The notes beneath the pieces are model-generated. The model was not told the origin of the DNA, did not search any database, and was given only the letters and a program-made list of their open reading frames with translations. Below are positions 41,852 through 52,451 of a stretch of DNA of 64,000 nt, in pieces. Origin of the DNA: Symbiodinium natans (Eukaryota; Sar; Dinophyceae; Suessiales; Symbiodiniaceae); assembly GCA_905221605.1 (NCBI GenBank), contig CAJNDS010001224.1, forward strand, positions 250,001-314,000, read 5' to 3'. A program made the translations under genes and the position numbers. Positions within the stretch are counted from its first letter, which is position 1, and each line of letters starts with the position of its first letter.

Positions 41852-43064
41852 CCGTCATTAAGGGCCCTTGGGTGCCTGTAAGGTGTACAGTAACCCCCCC
41901 AAAAAAAGTTGGGAAGACTTTTTAAGGACAAATCGTGTTTTATTTCTGGGATTCCCCAGACTTTTTTCTTAGGGATGGAGGCTATTGAGTTTCCGACTTT
42001 TTGGCATCTACTAGAGTGGCAGCACCGTAGAAGAAAACATGGGTTAAAGAAGACGGCGTGCTCGGTCGAGAGCTGACACCCCCAAAGAGTGGAAGGGAAG
42101 GTGCTGTACTAAAATAGGACGTCCACTACGAGGGTTTAGGGTTCAGGGTCTATTTGATTCAGAACCCCCCCTAAAAAAATAAAAATGTATATATATATAT
42201 AGGGGGTTCTTAAGCAACTCGTAGAGACGCGTAGGGGCTCCGGGGTGGCTGAGGTGTGTTGGAGGATTGGGGGGGCTTAGAGAGCAAGCACAAGGTAGAA
42301 GGTACAAGCAGAGATATCTGGAGTAAGCACCCCAACAATTTCCCTACTTCGATCCTAAACTCAGAGCCTAGCCCGCCGCCCCTACAGTGCGGGGGGCGGC
42401 GCTTCAGCGTTCCGACGTCTATGGCGCAAGTCGACCCGCTCGCCCGCCTCCTGCAGCTCGGAGGTCGGTAGCACCCACGATGTGCCCGGTACCGGGGAAA
42501 ACCCCAAGGTCTGGGGCCTGCACCCCTTTAACCCCTCCATGCAGGACGTTCGACTCCCTCCCTGGCACCCTCTTGTGGGCCTCAAACAAACCTCCCTCAC
42601 AGCTGGAATTTTCTGATTGCCGGGGGCCTCAACCTCGGACACGAGACTCCCTGGAATGGAAGAAGTTCTTGGAAGTGGGCAGTTGGCTCTTGAGAAACCC
42701 GAAAAGGAATAGGCTTGGGTGGTTTTGTCGCCTGAGACGGCGTGGGGCGGGATAAAGATGTTGATGGCCCTCCACTATCGGGCCATGGCTGCTCTTCGCA
42801 TTTCACGAAGCTGTCGAAGCGAGTCTGCATCCCAACCTTCACAGCTTATGCGCCATATCGCAGAAACCCTAAACCCTAAACCCTAAACCCTAAACCCTAA
42901 ACCCTAAACACTAACCCTAAGCCCTAAACCCTTGCACACTACATATAAACTGCAACAAAAAGTCCCTCGACCCCCCAAGCAATCACCCCAGGGAGGGCCT
43001 CCCTCTCCGTGGAGAGCGAGCCACACGCCTTAGTCAGGGTTTAGGGTTTAGGGTTTAGGGTGCT

Positions 43065-44089
43065 CTACAGAAGGGGATCGTCGAGCCTGTGGGACTGGAT
43101 GGTAGACAAGGCGATGAAGGCCCTGTCTTTGATGGCTACTACTTCTCCAGCTGCGCTTCGCAGCACCGTATACAGAACACCAGCTGCATTTTGCAGCAAT
43201 TGTACCTCTGCTTTGGCAGTTCCGTGAACCTCGACATAGTCCTCTACACGAGCTATGCCGTACCTGACCTACCAGGCGATGAAGGCAGGATGCTTCTAGT
43301 AATAGGTCTTTAACGATTCTAGGGAGGGGCTCGCATTATTCTAGGATTGTCCTTGAAACCCTTTGAAAAATAGTCCTAAATATCATCCGAATCTGAAATA
43401 TCCCCACCTACCTATCTCGATATTTGAGTATTTGTGGGAGGTCTGGCCTGGCCCAGGGTTCTTTTCAAGTTCTGTCAGTGCCTGCGTAAAACAAGGACTT
43501 GAGTAACACTTACGTTACAAACAATGTTGGGGTGTCCGAATTGCTCGACGCAGAATCTCTAAGCCTTAGATCAAGCTACCTTCACTTATATACTCTCGCC
43601 AGTACTGAAGAAAAAACAAAGTGATGACTTGGTTACCCCTCCGCCTAGAAAGATAGGAAAAACACATAAAGGGTGATTGGGGCAATGCGCATGAGATAGA
43701 ATAAGTTAATAAGCATCTGTTGACCCCAAGTACCCTAAACCCCTAGACCCTAAACCCTTAAACCCTAAACCCTAAACCCTAAGTTTCCAAATGGTTCTGG
43801 TCCGAAGTGCCCCACGCCGAGATGCCTCGCCTGACGAAGCAGAAAGCACTTAGTTGCTGAGTTCATAAGCCCCAAAAGGGGGTTTAGGGTTTAGGGTTTA
43901 GGGTTGAGGGTTGCTGAGTTCATAAGCCCCCAAAGAAGTGTACACTTTCTGTAGGGGGCTATAGTATCCCAAAAAAGTGTAAAGTGTGCTCACTCAGCTA
44001 CGAAGAGCAAAAGCCAGAACAGGATCTTTTCGGGCGTTTAGGGCTTCGACTCTCACACTCGCGGCAAGGCTCTCGGTTCGTTGATCCAT
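43065..44089 (-). CDS. Small hypothetical protein, 4 exons
   Basis: I do not recognise it. Exon 1 is 44089-44009 and starts with an ATG (MDQRTESLAASVRVEALNAR). Exon 2 starts at 43848 and ends near 43793; its frame is ambiguous because the intron ahead of it would need either a GC donor or a shifted TG boundary. Exon 3 is 43481-43408 (ALTELEKNPGPGQTSHKYSN). Exon 4 is 43263-43065, ends in TAG, and joins exon 3 in frame through a GT donor. The product is about 140 residues, soluble and mixed alpha/beta, with no signal peptide. Intron 1 is one family E element (43850-44003) with a telomere tract inside it. Confidence 0.6.
43850..44003. mobile_element. Family E introner, restarted copy
   Basis: The start sequence (GTTGCTGAGTTCATAAGCCC) is present twice with a TTTAGGG tract between, then the normal core and an ACTCAGCTACGAAG end. 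The pattern fits telomere repeat inserted with local duplication. Confidence 0.8.
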
Positions 44090-44599
44090 ATTAGGGTTTG
44101 GGGTTCAAGGGTACCGACCGTACTTACGAAGAAATCGTACTTACAACCCGCTTTAGGGTCTTGACAGCTCGACATACTGCTGGGAGTGGTGGGCTTGAGG
44201 TTGCAAGTTGCTTCCAGGCTCCAAGGACGGCTTCACTCGCCGAATGTCACAGACAAGTCTGCCCCAATGCGTTCAGGGTTGAGGGTACTGGGGTCTGAAA
44301 TTCTGGCCCCATACGCACGCGTGGTATCGTCTCAAAGCCTAATCAAAACACCCTAAACCTAAAACCCAAAACCCTAAACGCTAAACCCTAAACCCTAAAC
44401 CCTTGGGCTTCAGTGCATGGGCAATTTTCTCTAGATTGTGGTCCCTGTTTGGGCCCCCTCTATAAAGCGTGACCACCCTTCTAATAGGGATCCCCAAAAG
44501 GTCTCCTAATTTTAGAAAACCGCCATATACCAGGGAAAGATTCGTCAGGGATCCACCTTTGCTGAGCTTTGGAATTTTAGGGTTGAGGGTTTAGGGTGT

Positions 44600-47500
44600 C
44601 ACCCTTTCCAGGCCTCCGAAATTCGAGCGCCGCGCTGAACTGGCCCTGGACAGCGCGTCTAACGATTTTTGTGCCAGTTGATTTCCCTAAAGGGCCCGGG
44701 GGGGGGGGGGGTACTCTGTGAGCTATAGATACCAGCAACTCTAGCCTAGCACCCTGCTACTAGGAGGACTCTAAAGTTTAAAACATCAACCCTACGTGGA
44801 GGTTCATCGTACTTATTAACCAGTTATAACTGTACTTATTACTGTACTTGTAGCCATATTAGGGCACTTAAGGGGCTTTTAACTGGATTATGAGTGCAGT
44901 TATACTTGGTTAAGAAGTACCATGAACCTTAACCCTAACCCTCAAGGTGAACTCCTCCTCGGAGAAGTTCTCTGGATGAAGGCAGTCTGTGGCGAATATG
45001 CCCACGGCACCAGAATAGGTTCTGGGGTCCTACCCTTCTATGCATCAGGCTTTTGGTGTCTCTCCTTATCTCTATAAACCCCTAAACCTTAAACCCTAAT
45101 TAAACCCCAGACCCTAAACCCTTGGAGCCCTGTACCCGGAACCCGAAAAGCCCTGAGCCCCTGAGCTACGGGCGCGTCGAAGGTGTCTGAACCGCCCGAC
45201 GCTCGCAAGTCCTGCTCGGAGGAGTCTCACAGGGCTCTTGACTCTAATGGGGAGGCCCCCTGAAATTAGAGTCCCTTTAAGGGGTGTCCATTTGAAGTAA
45301 GGTGCCGGGTTTAGGGTTTGGGGTTTTTGGGGGTCTATAGGGATCAAGGTTTAAATAGGCTTTGGGGAGGTTCGCGGCATGGGGATGCCTATTCTAGGCT
45401 TTCAGGGTCCAGGGTTTGGGATTCCAACTTTCGCCGAAAGCTGTCAAGCTTTGTCAAGCCAACAAGGATCCACCGCAAACCTCTTCCAAACACATGCGTC
45501 TTGCGTCGAACAAAGCTTATTATGGGGGGGGAGGGCCTTAATCATTAGAAGAACAGTAGTTGGAACACACGCACACACAAGAGAGAAGGAGACATAAAGC
45601 AAGCAAGAGAGAAAGAGAGAGAGACAGACCGAGAGAATGTGCGCGCGTGCATGAGTATGTGTGTGCTCGGGACAAATATGGATAGATGGAGTGCACTTCG
45701 CAAGTGGACATCTGCAGGGGTTCTTAAAGGGTGCGGGGTTCAAAGGGGGTAGGTAGCCCAAGGTTCCCGAATACCCCCTAAGGCTCCCTAAACTTCCCTA
45801 AGGTTCCCTAGGTACCTACCCCCCTGGAACCCCCTCCCTTAAGAACCCTGTAAATTTGGGAGAGTTCTTTTGCTTGATGCACTGCACCTCAAGAATCGCT
45901 CCCTCTGAAAACCAGTTCAGACCGTTTCGGGTTCGGTCCCAGCCCAGCGTTTCTCCCTCCTCGCCCTAACTAAACCCTAAACCCCAAACCCTAAACCCTA
46001 AAACCCTAAACCCTAAACCCTCCCCACCCCCTCGCAGTTGCAACATGTCGGAACTCTGCACAAAAAAGGGTCGGGGCCTTTACAGGTGCTGCTCGGAGGT
46101 CCGGCACCACCAGCCGCCACCCCTGACAACGAGCCGGACATGTACTTGGAGGTTCATGGTACTTACTGGGTTTAGGGTTTAGGGTTTAGGGTTTAGGGTT
46201 TAGGGCTACTTGGTGGTACTTACTACCCAATTCTAACTGTACCTATAGCCCGCTTATAAGCCCCTTTAAGTGCCCTAATAGGGGCAACAAGTACAGCTAT
46301 AAGTGCAGTTATAATTGGTTCATAAGCGCCATGAACCTCCAAGTAACAGAAGCAACTGGCAAGTACGCGTAGTGAATAGCACGGCCCTAAACCCTAAACC
46401 CTAAACCCTAAACCCTCAAACCCTAAACCCCAAACCCTAAACCCCAAACCCAAAACCCAAAACCCAAAACCCTAAACCCTAAACCCTAAACCCTTTCCCA
46501 ATATGAATATAGCTTTGCGGCCTCCAGAAGATCCAACATAGTCTGGCAGTGCTCTTTGAAAGTCTAGCCGCAGCTGAAACCTTAAACTTTGCCCTAAACC
46601 CTAAACCCTAAACCCTAAACCCTAAACCCTACACCCCCCAAAAAAGACGTAGGTCCCGAGAACGTGCCATGCACAGGTCGCTGCACGTGGCAGATGCAGG
46701 GTCCGGAGTCAAGTGGAGCTTCGTCCCCCCTGGAAGTGGATATGTGTAGTTTAAACCCCAGGGTTTAGGGTTTGGGTTTAGGGTTTAGGGTTTGGGGTTT
46801 GGGGTTTGGGGTTTAGGCTTTAGGGTTTTCAGATTTCAAGGGGGTTGACGAAAAGATGGGACCCCTAATAGAGTCGCTGAACTATTCGGCTTCCCTTATA
46901 ATAAGCACCCCAATAAGGTACCCCAAAATTCGGAAAAGCCCGATGTGGATACAGAACTCAACGAGCACGTTAGGCATGAGTGCGGATGCAACGACCCCAT
47001 GTTAACCACCTGTTTCGTACCTACCCTGCAGGATAGGCCAAAAATTGGATTCGGTCGCGCAGAGGTTTGTCGCACGCCAGCCAACCAACAAAGGGCCTAG
47101 AGCCTCTTGTCTGCTACAAACCCGGTCGCGAAGAAGGCGGCAACCCTAAATCCTCTACCCTAAACCCTCAACCTGCAGCATGCTGGGCCCTCAACCCAAA
47201 ATTGCTCAAACATGCACGCCCTGGAGGCGGATATGCGCTTTGCCATAGCCTTCCCTGGTTACCTTAAACCCTTCTAAGGCCTTGGCCCTAAACCCTAAAC
47301 ATCCTTCTAAACCTGAACCCTAAACCCTAAATCCTTAACCTCAAACACCTTTCTAAACCCATTCGTGCCTGGAAGCAGCTTCTAAACCAATAAGCTTTTG
47401 AAAACGAATAAACCGTAAGCAATGGGGGCGCAAGCTAACATATTGAGGTTTAGGGTGTACCCTAAACCCTAAACCCTAAACCCTAAGACTAAGAGGGGGG

Positions 47501-48777
47501 GGGGAGCGTTGGGAGGGCTTGAGTCCCTCCTCGGGTCGCTGATATCACACGACCCCCAGATCCCAAATCCTCAACCCATGAAAGGCAGAAACGCTGAAAC
47601 CCGACACTGGCTCTCGTTCACCAGATCCCAGAAGAGTATCAAGGAAACTAAAGCCTAAACCCGTATAGAAGCGCACTAAACCTAAACCCAACCCTACACC
47701 CCAAACCCTGAACCCTAAACCCTGAACCCTATCCCTAAACCCTAAACCCTAAACCCTAAAACCCTAAACCCGAAACCGCAACTCGCGGCACGGTCACCTC
47801 GCCACACCGCTGGCTGTAACTTGCAGCACCTGTTGTTTGTTTGTGTTTAGTGTTTAGTGTTTAGGGTTTCAGGGTTTAGGGTTTCAGGGTTTCAGGGTTT
47901 CAGGGTTTTAGGGTTTTAGGGTTTTAGGGTTTTAGGGTTTTAGGGTTTAGGGTTTAGGGTTGTCTCAATCGTCTCAAGGCGTGGCCATGTTTGAGCTTGT
48001 GAGGGGTTTAGGGTTTTCGGGTTTTAGAGTTCAGGGTTTAGGGCTGAACAGAGTTTCTGGCCTTGGTCAATGTCTTTGGGGTGTTTCGAATGGTTTAGGG
48101 TTTAGGGTTTAGGGCCGAAAGAAAAAAACAACCGCTTTGCATGCTGGTCCAAGAATGGCCCCTACCTAGACCCCTGGGAGGATGCAAAAAGTAGATCCCC
48201 TTAAGGGTTCCTAAGAGTAACCCAATAGTAGTATAGGAGTGTGTATAGGGTACTATTTCGGGGTTCTACTGTTTGGATCCTCCCAGGGTTCTGGTTACCT
48301 GCACCGCTCAACTTTCGTCAGAGAACGTGCGCAGACATTGTGCCAAAGCGGCTTAGAGGCCCTTAGGGTTTAGGGTTTAGGGTTCTTTAACTTGGTAGCC
48401 CAGCATCTGATAACAAGGGCACCCTTTGGGTTTGGGGTTGGTTACCTTCTAAGGGAAGCTTGAACCAAAAATTGAGAAAAAGGGCACCACTGGGCCACCA
48501 AGTTGATTCACATGAGCCACCACAAGCAACTTGCCAATATCCCTGGCCAAATCAACAGCACGGCCAGGGCACGGTGCTATGTAGGCATAAGTGGCTCTCT
48601 GGACAAGGCCGGTGATGATGTGCAGCGCACGCTAAAGAGGCTCCCTACACCCAATCGAGACCCTAAACCCGAAAGCCGAGCTCCTTCTCCAATCTCGGAG
48701 TCAGAAACGAGCTGCATCAAGGCTTGTAAGCATTGGGGATCGTTGATCGCAGCGCGCTGAAGGGTCTTCGTTACCAT
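44600..48777 (-). CDS. Hypothetical multi-exon protein (exon islands)
   Basis: The likely start ATG is at 48777 (MVTKTLQRAAINDPQCLQAL). The next exon, about 48627-48500, reads ALHIITGLVQRATYAYIAP and onward with no stop. Further islands are 48360-48310 (ALAQCLRTFSDE), 47660-47590 (ILFWDLVNESQCRVSAFLPF), 47255-47205 (AMAKRISASRACMFEQF), 47150-47105 (AAFFATGFVADKRL), 47010-46940 (VVASALMPNVLVEFCIHIG), 46735-46640 (DEAPLDSGPCICHVQRPVHG), 46570-46505 (HCQTMLDLLEAAKLYSYW), 46130-46025 (MSGSLSGVAAGGAGPPSSTC), 45235-45170 (DLRASGGSDTFDAPVAQ), 45020-44940 (GAVGIFATDCLHPENFSEEE) and 44660-44600. Two islands are hydrophobic enough to be membrane segments. Splitting into two genes is possible. Function is unknown. 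Confidence 0.35.
46143..46344. mobile_element. Family F element with TTTAGGG tract
   Basis: ACTTGGAGGTTCATGGTACT start and AGCGCCATGAACCTCCAAGT end. About six TTTAGGG units sit just inside the left end, followed by a second GGTACTTACT motif. Confidence 0.8.
47850..47958. repeat. TTTTAGGG/TTTCAGGG array
   Basis: Consecutive blocks of TTTAGTG, TTTCAGGG and TTTTAGGG units end in TTTAGGG. Confidence 0.85.
48390..48505. mobile_element. Intact family A element
   Basis: Near-perfect ends CTTGGTAGCCCAG and CTGGGCCACCAAG with the full internal core and no interruption. It abuts the exon at about 48500. The best reference copy of the family in this window. Confidence 0.85.
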
Positions 48778-49308
48778 GCTCTGTACCCTGTAGATTCCTC
48801 CCTAAGCCCATTTTGCTTAAGGTCTCTTTGGGTGTCCTGCCTGCCTCCCCACGCCCTAAGCCCGAAACCCTAAACCCTGTGAACACCCCCCGAAACCCTA
48901 AATCCCAGAAACCCTTTTCGCAAGAGGCCTCCTTGTCCAAGCCCAAAACCCTAATGAGAGAACCCCCCTTAAACCCTAAACCCTAACCCTTAAACCCCTA
49001 AACCCCTAAACCCTAAACCCTAAACCCTAAACACTCAACCCTCCCCCACCTCGTATGGTGCCTGGTCCGCTGCGCAGGGGCTGCCTAGGACGGAAACCCT
49101 CGGCCCGTCACTTCTATCTAAGGGTAGTTTCGGGGAAAGAGTGGTCGGGGAAAGGGGTTCCAGGGAGGTCTGTAACCCAAGGCTCCCGAATGCTCCCCAC
49201 TACTCAACTCACAGATCATACTCTTAACCCATTCAACAACAGTCTCTCTACATATAATATTCCTAAATGCGATCCACGTCATTCCAAAGAAGGACAACCA
49301 TACAATTC

Positions 49309-49413
49309 AAGAGTAACCTAGGAATGAACGTGGTGCCCTTTCTGGTTTAAAGGGGCTTAGACGGGAGCCCAAACCTAAAAAAAGGTAATAAGGGCCTACT
49401 CTGGGTCCTAGTG
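49309..49413. mobile_element. Family D element
   Basis: AGAGTAACCTAGGAATG start, AAGGGGCTTAGACGGGAGCC core and CTACTCTGGGTCCTAG end. Confidence 0.75.
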
Positions 49414-49857
49414 AATATAGGAACTCCGCCTTAAAAGTGTGAGGGATCCTTCTTATGATTCGATTAGAAGGAGAACCCACCCTGGGGGTCCTCCTAGACA
49501 GTATTCTCACCCTAAACCCTAAACCCTAAACCCTAAACCCCAGGGCCTCCTAGTCCTGAAGCCCTGCCAGGCTGCTCCGGACTTTGGGACCAGCGTTCCT
49601 GGCGGCCGACCAAGGGTTATAGGGTCCTCAAGGTTTATAGGGTTTAGGGTTTAGGGTTTAGGGTTTAAAATTATATTCTTACTGGGTTTAAGTACCCTTA
49701 AAAATGTTTCCCACACTATGACAAAGTTAAGGGAGGGGGGTTCATGGGGGGGTAGGTACCTAGAGGGAACCTTAGGGACGCTTAGGGAGCCTTAGGGAGT
49801 AGTGTGGAGCATTAGGGAACCTTGGGTTACATAGCCCCCCTTGAACCCCCCTCCCTT

Positions 49858-49926
49858 GGGTTTAGGGTTTAGGGTTTAGGGTTTAGGGTTTAGGGTTTAG
49901 GGTTTAGGGTTTAGGGTTTAGGGTTA
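49858..49926. repeat. TTTAGGG array
   Basis: About nine perfect tandem units directly follow a CCTTAGGGAACC-type inverted-repeat stretch (49735-49857). Confidence 0.9.
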
Positions 49927-50083
49927 GAACCTTATAAAAGGGGGGGCAGCTGGCGTAACTCGATGCTGTCTCGGGTTTAGGGCTGAGCGTTTCAGGTAGC
50001 GTTTGCCAAGGGAGTCGGTGTTTAGGCTTAGGGGTTCAGGGGTTTAGGGCTAGGCGTTTCGGACCCCTAACCCCCCAAACCCT

Positions 50084-51086
50084 TTACGAATGCGCGTAGG
50101 CTGACAGCGGCGCCTCTGCACCCTTGAAAACGGTCTCCAATCGAGGAGCGTCCTCGGTCACTTCGGGCAGAGCTGTGCAAGCGTTTAGGGTTTAGGGTTT
50201 AGGGTTTAGGGGACTACTCGTAAGGCACCATGTGACCAATCAATGAAGCCAGGCATTGCCGCGAGCCAGAACCTAAAACCCTAAACCCTAAACCCTAAAC
50301 CCTAAACCCCAAACCCTAAACCCACATTTTGTTCAGAACCCCAACTGCAAAAAACCCTGAGGCAGCCACGACTTGGGGTCGCGGGGAGCCCAGCTGTGGC
50401 TTCGTAGCCGGGCCTCCAGTGCCACCCAGAGAGAGGTGTTCCGAAACCCTGGGTTTAGGGTTTAGGGTTTAGGGTTTAGGGTTTAGGGCCTGAACCCTAT
50501 ATCCTAAACCTCAATAAAAACCTGAAGGGTGCGCGGTGTTCTATGACAGCCCACATACCCAAAGAGCCCAATACCCCTGAATTAGGGAAGATACCTTAAA
50601 TCATACTAAGGCTCCCTTTATAGTTTAAGGAAGGGTACTGCCCAGAAGAAGATTACGGCCTTTGGTCCTTAAGGCAGGGTTTCGGGCTCCAAAATGCAGA
50701 ACCCCAAAGCCCTTTCCAAACCCTTCTACCGCAACTCCCCCCCCCCCAAAAAAAAAAAACATTCCAAACCCTTGAGCTAAAACCCCTTTCAGCTCCCCCC
50801 TCCCTCCCCACCCTAAACCCTGTACCCTAAACCCTAAACCTCCCAAGCTGGGCCGCCAGCCTTGGTGCTGCCCATCCATCGCAAACTCCTGCGTGGCTCA
50901 GGGCCAAGCTTTCGGGATGAGGGGTTTAGGGTTTAGCGTTTAGGGTGTAGGGGGGGTAGGGTTTAGTTTAGGGTTTAGCGTTTAGCGTTCAGGGTTTAGG
51001 GTTTAATGTTTAGGGTCGAGGGCTTGCGGTTTTAGGGTTTTGTTTTTTCTGTTTAAGGTGGCGGCCTGGGAGCTGCAGGCTTGCAT
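50084..51086 (-). CDS. Small hypothetical protein, about 4 exons
   Basis: The terminal exon, about 50180-50084 (EVTEDAPRLETVFKGAEAPL), ends in TAA. Upstream islands are about 50440-50365 (SLWVALEARLRSHSWAPRDP), 50905-50847 (readable in two frames) and a possible start exon with ATG at 51086 (MQACSSQAA). I do not recognise it. Junctions were not forced because two frames remain open in the second island. Confidence 0.35.
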
Positions 51087-51099
51087 GATTCGCGGGATG

Positions 51100-52450
51100 T
51101 TTAGTCTTTGGGGGTTTAGGGTAGAATTTAGGCCTGAGGCAGTACTAGTGGTGCGGGAACTTGCTGTGATACTGTTCCAGAGTAGTTGAAAGGCGTGCTT
51201 ACTATGGTTGAGTTTTTACTTTAACAGAAACCTAGGACCCTAGCCCTACATGGCTTGAATGGAAATGCTCCGTGGCGAGGGCGAGGTGCGGTTGGCCTAT
51301 TGGCCTCTGCTCTTCTCTAGAGTCCCCTGATATCTGCTATTTGTTGAAGAAAGCCCCCACCACAAACATGAAAACCCCCATGTTGCCCTTGCAAAGAATA
51401 ATATGGTCATTTTTTTTGGGAGGGGTTCTTGACAAGCAAATTAGTAGCTCGTGACCACAAGCTCAAGATTTCCCATTAAGTATATAAACTGTAGGGTCTG
51501 TCGGGTACTAAGCCATAAATGAAAAATATCATTCAAAAACTAAGTAACTAAGTATGTCTACAGAACATGAATAAAAAAACACAATAAATACATCAGCAAG
51601 ATGAAAGTTTCGTCGCACTAGCATGTCATGCGTTGGTGGAGGACTCGGAGTACAAGCAGGTGCATTTTATGTGGCCTGGCCAGTGGAGGAATTTCTACGC
51701 CGTTTTAAACACTTATTACATTAAATCAGCACCTCCATGCCCCAAAATCCACACGTCGTGGAGGAGTCGATGGGGGAAGGGGGTTTACAAGTACATGGTA
51801 GCAGAACTGTCCGATGCGACGAAGTTTCGAATAAACAATTTAAGAAATATGAACACATGAACGCAAGTGAGCAAATGAATAAAAAAAAACAAGTAAGTCC
51901 TAAAAAATCAAACAAACAAATCAATAAATACTTGTAGTTATATATATATATATAGAACTTTGTTATTGCTACGGTTGATGGAGGAAATCTTGCACCACCT
52001 AATTAACAACAAGTGACACGACACATGAGCATAACCCCGCACCCCTTCTTCAATATTGACGATGATGGACACCGAGGTTAACTGTAGTGTTAACTGAGTG
52101 TTACTTGTAGAAAAGGAGCAGGAAGCACACGAATCCAGAGTACACTGGAGCTCACCAGGCGGAGACCAGTGGAGCGGAATGGAACAGACAACTTGGATCG
52201 AAGCGGAGTACCCGTCATGCAATGAAAAGAGCACGGCGTGCTCAAACGGTTTTTGCTCACCAATGGCCTGATGAGGGACTCTGGGCAGTTTGGTGATGTC
52301 TAGTAAATACACAGGCTTCTTTGGTCATATCAGCAAAAGGATCCTGTCGGTACTGTTGTATTATCTACTATTATTATGAGCATTACTACTGCTATTATTA
52401 CCAGTATTGTTGTATGCATTATAGACTATTTCTGTATATATGTATGTAGA
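51100..52450. other. AT-rich stretch nearly free of telomere repeats
   Basis: From about 51180 to 52450 no TTTAGGG unit occurs, and base composition is clearly more AT-rich than the flanks. Two open frames (plus 51633-51860, minus 51938-52312) are present without recognisable motif. It may be an older insertion or an unrelated element body. Confidence 0.4.
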
Positions 52451-52451
52451 T

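Noticed and set aside
41518-41931. Long repeat-peptide open frames on both strands
   Set aside because: They arise only because the 9-bp satellite unit is a multiple of three; both strands and several frames stay open.
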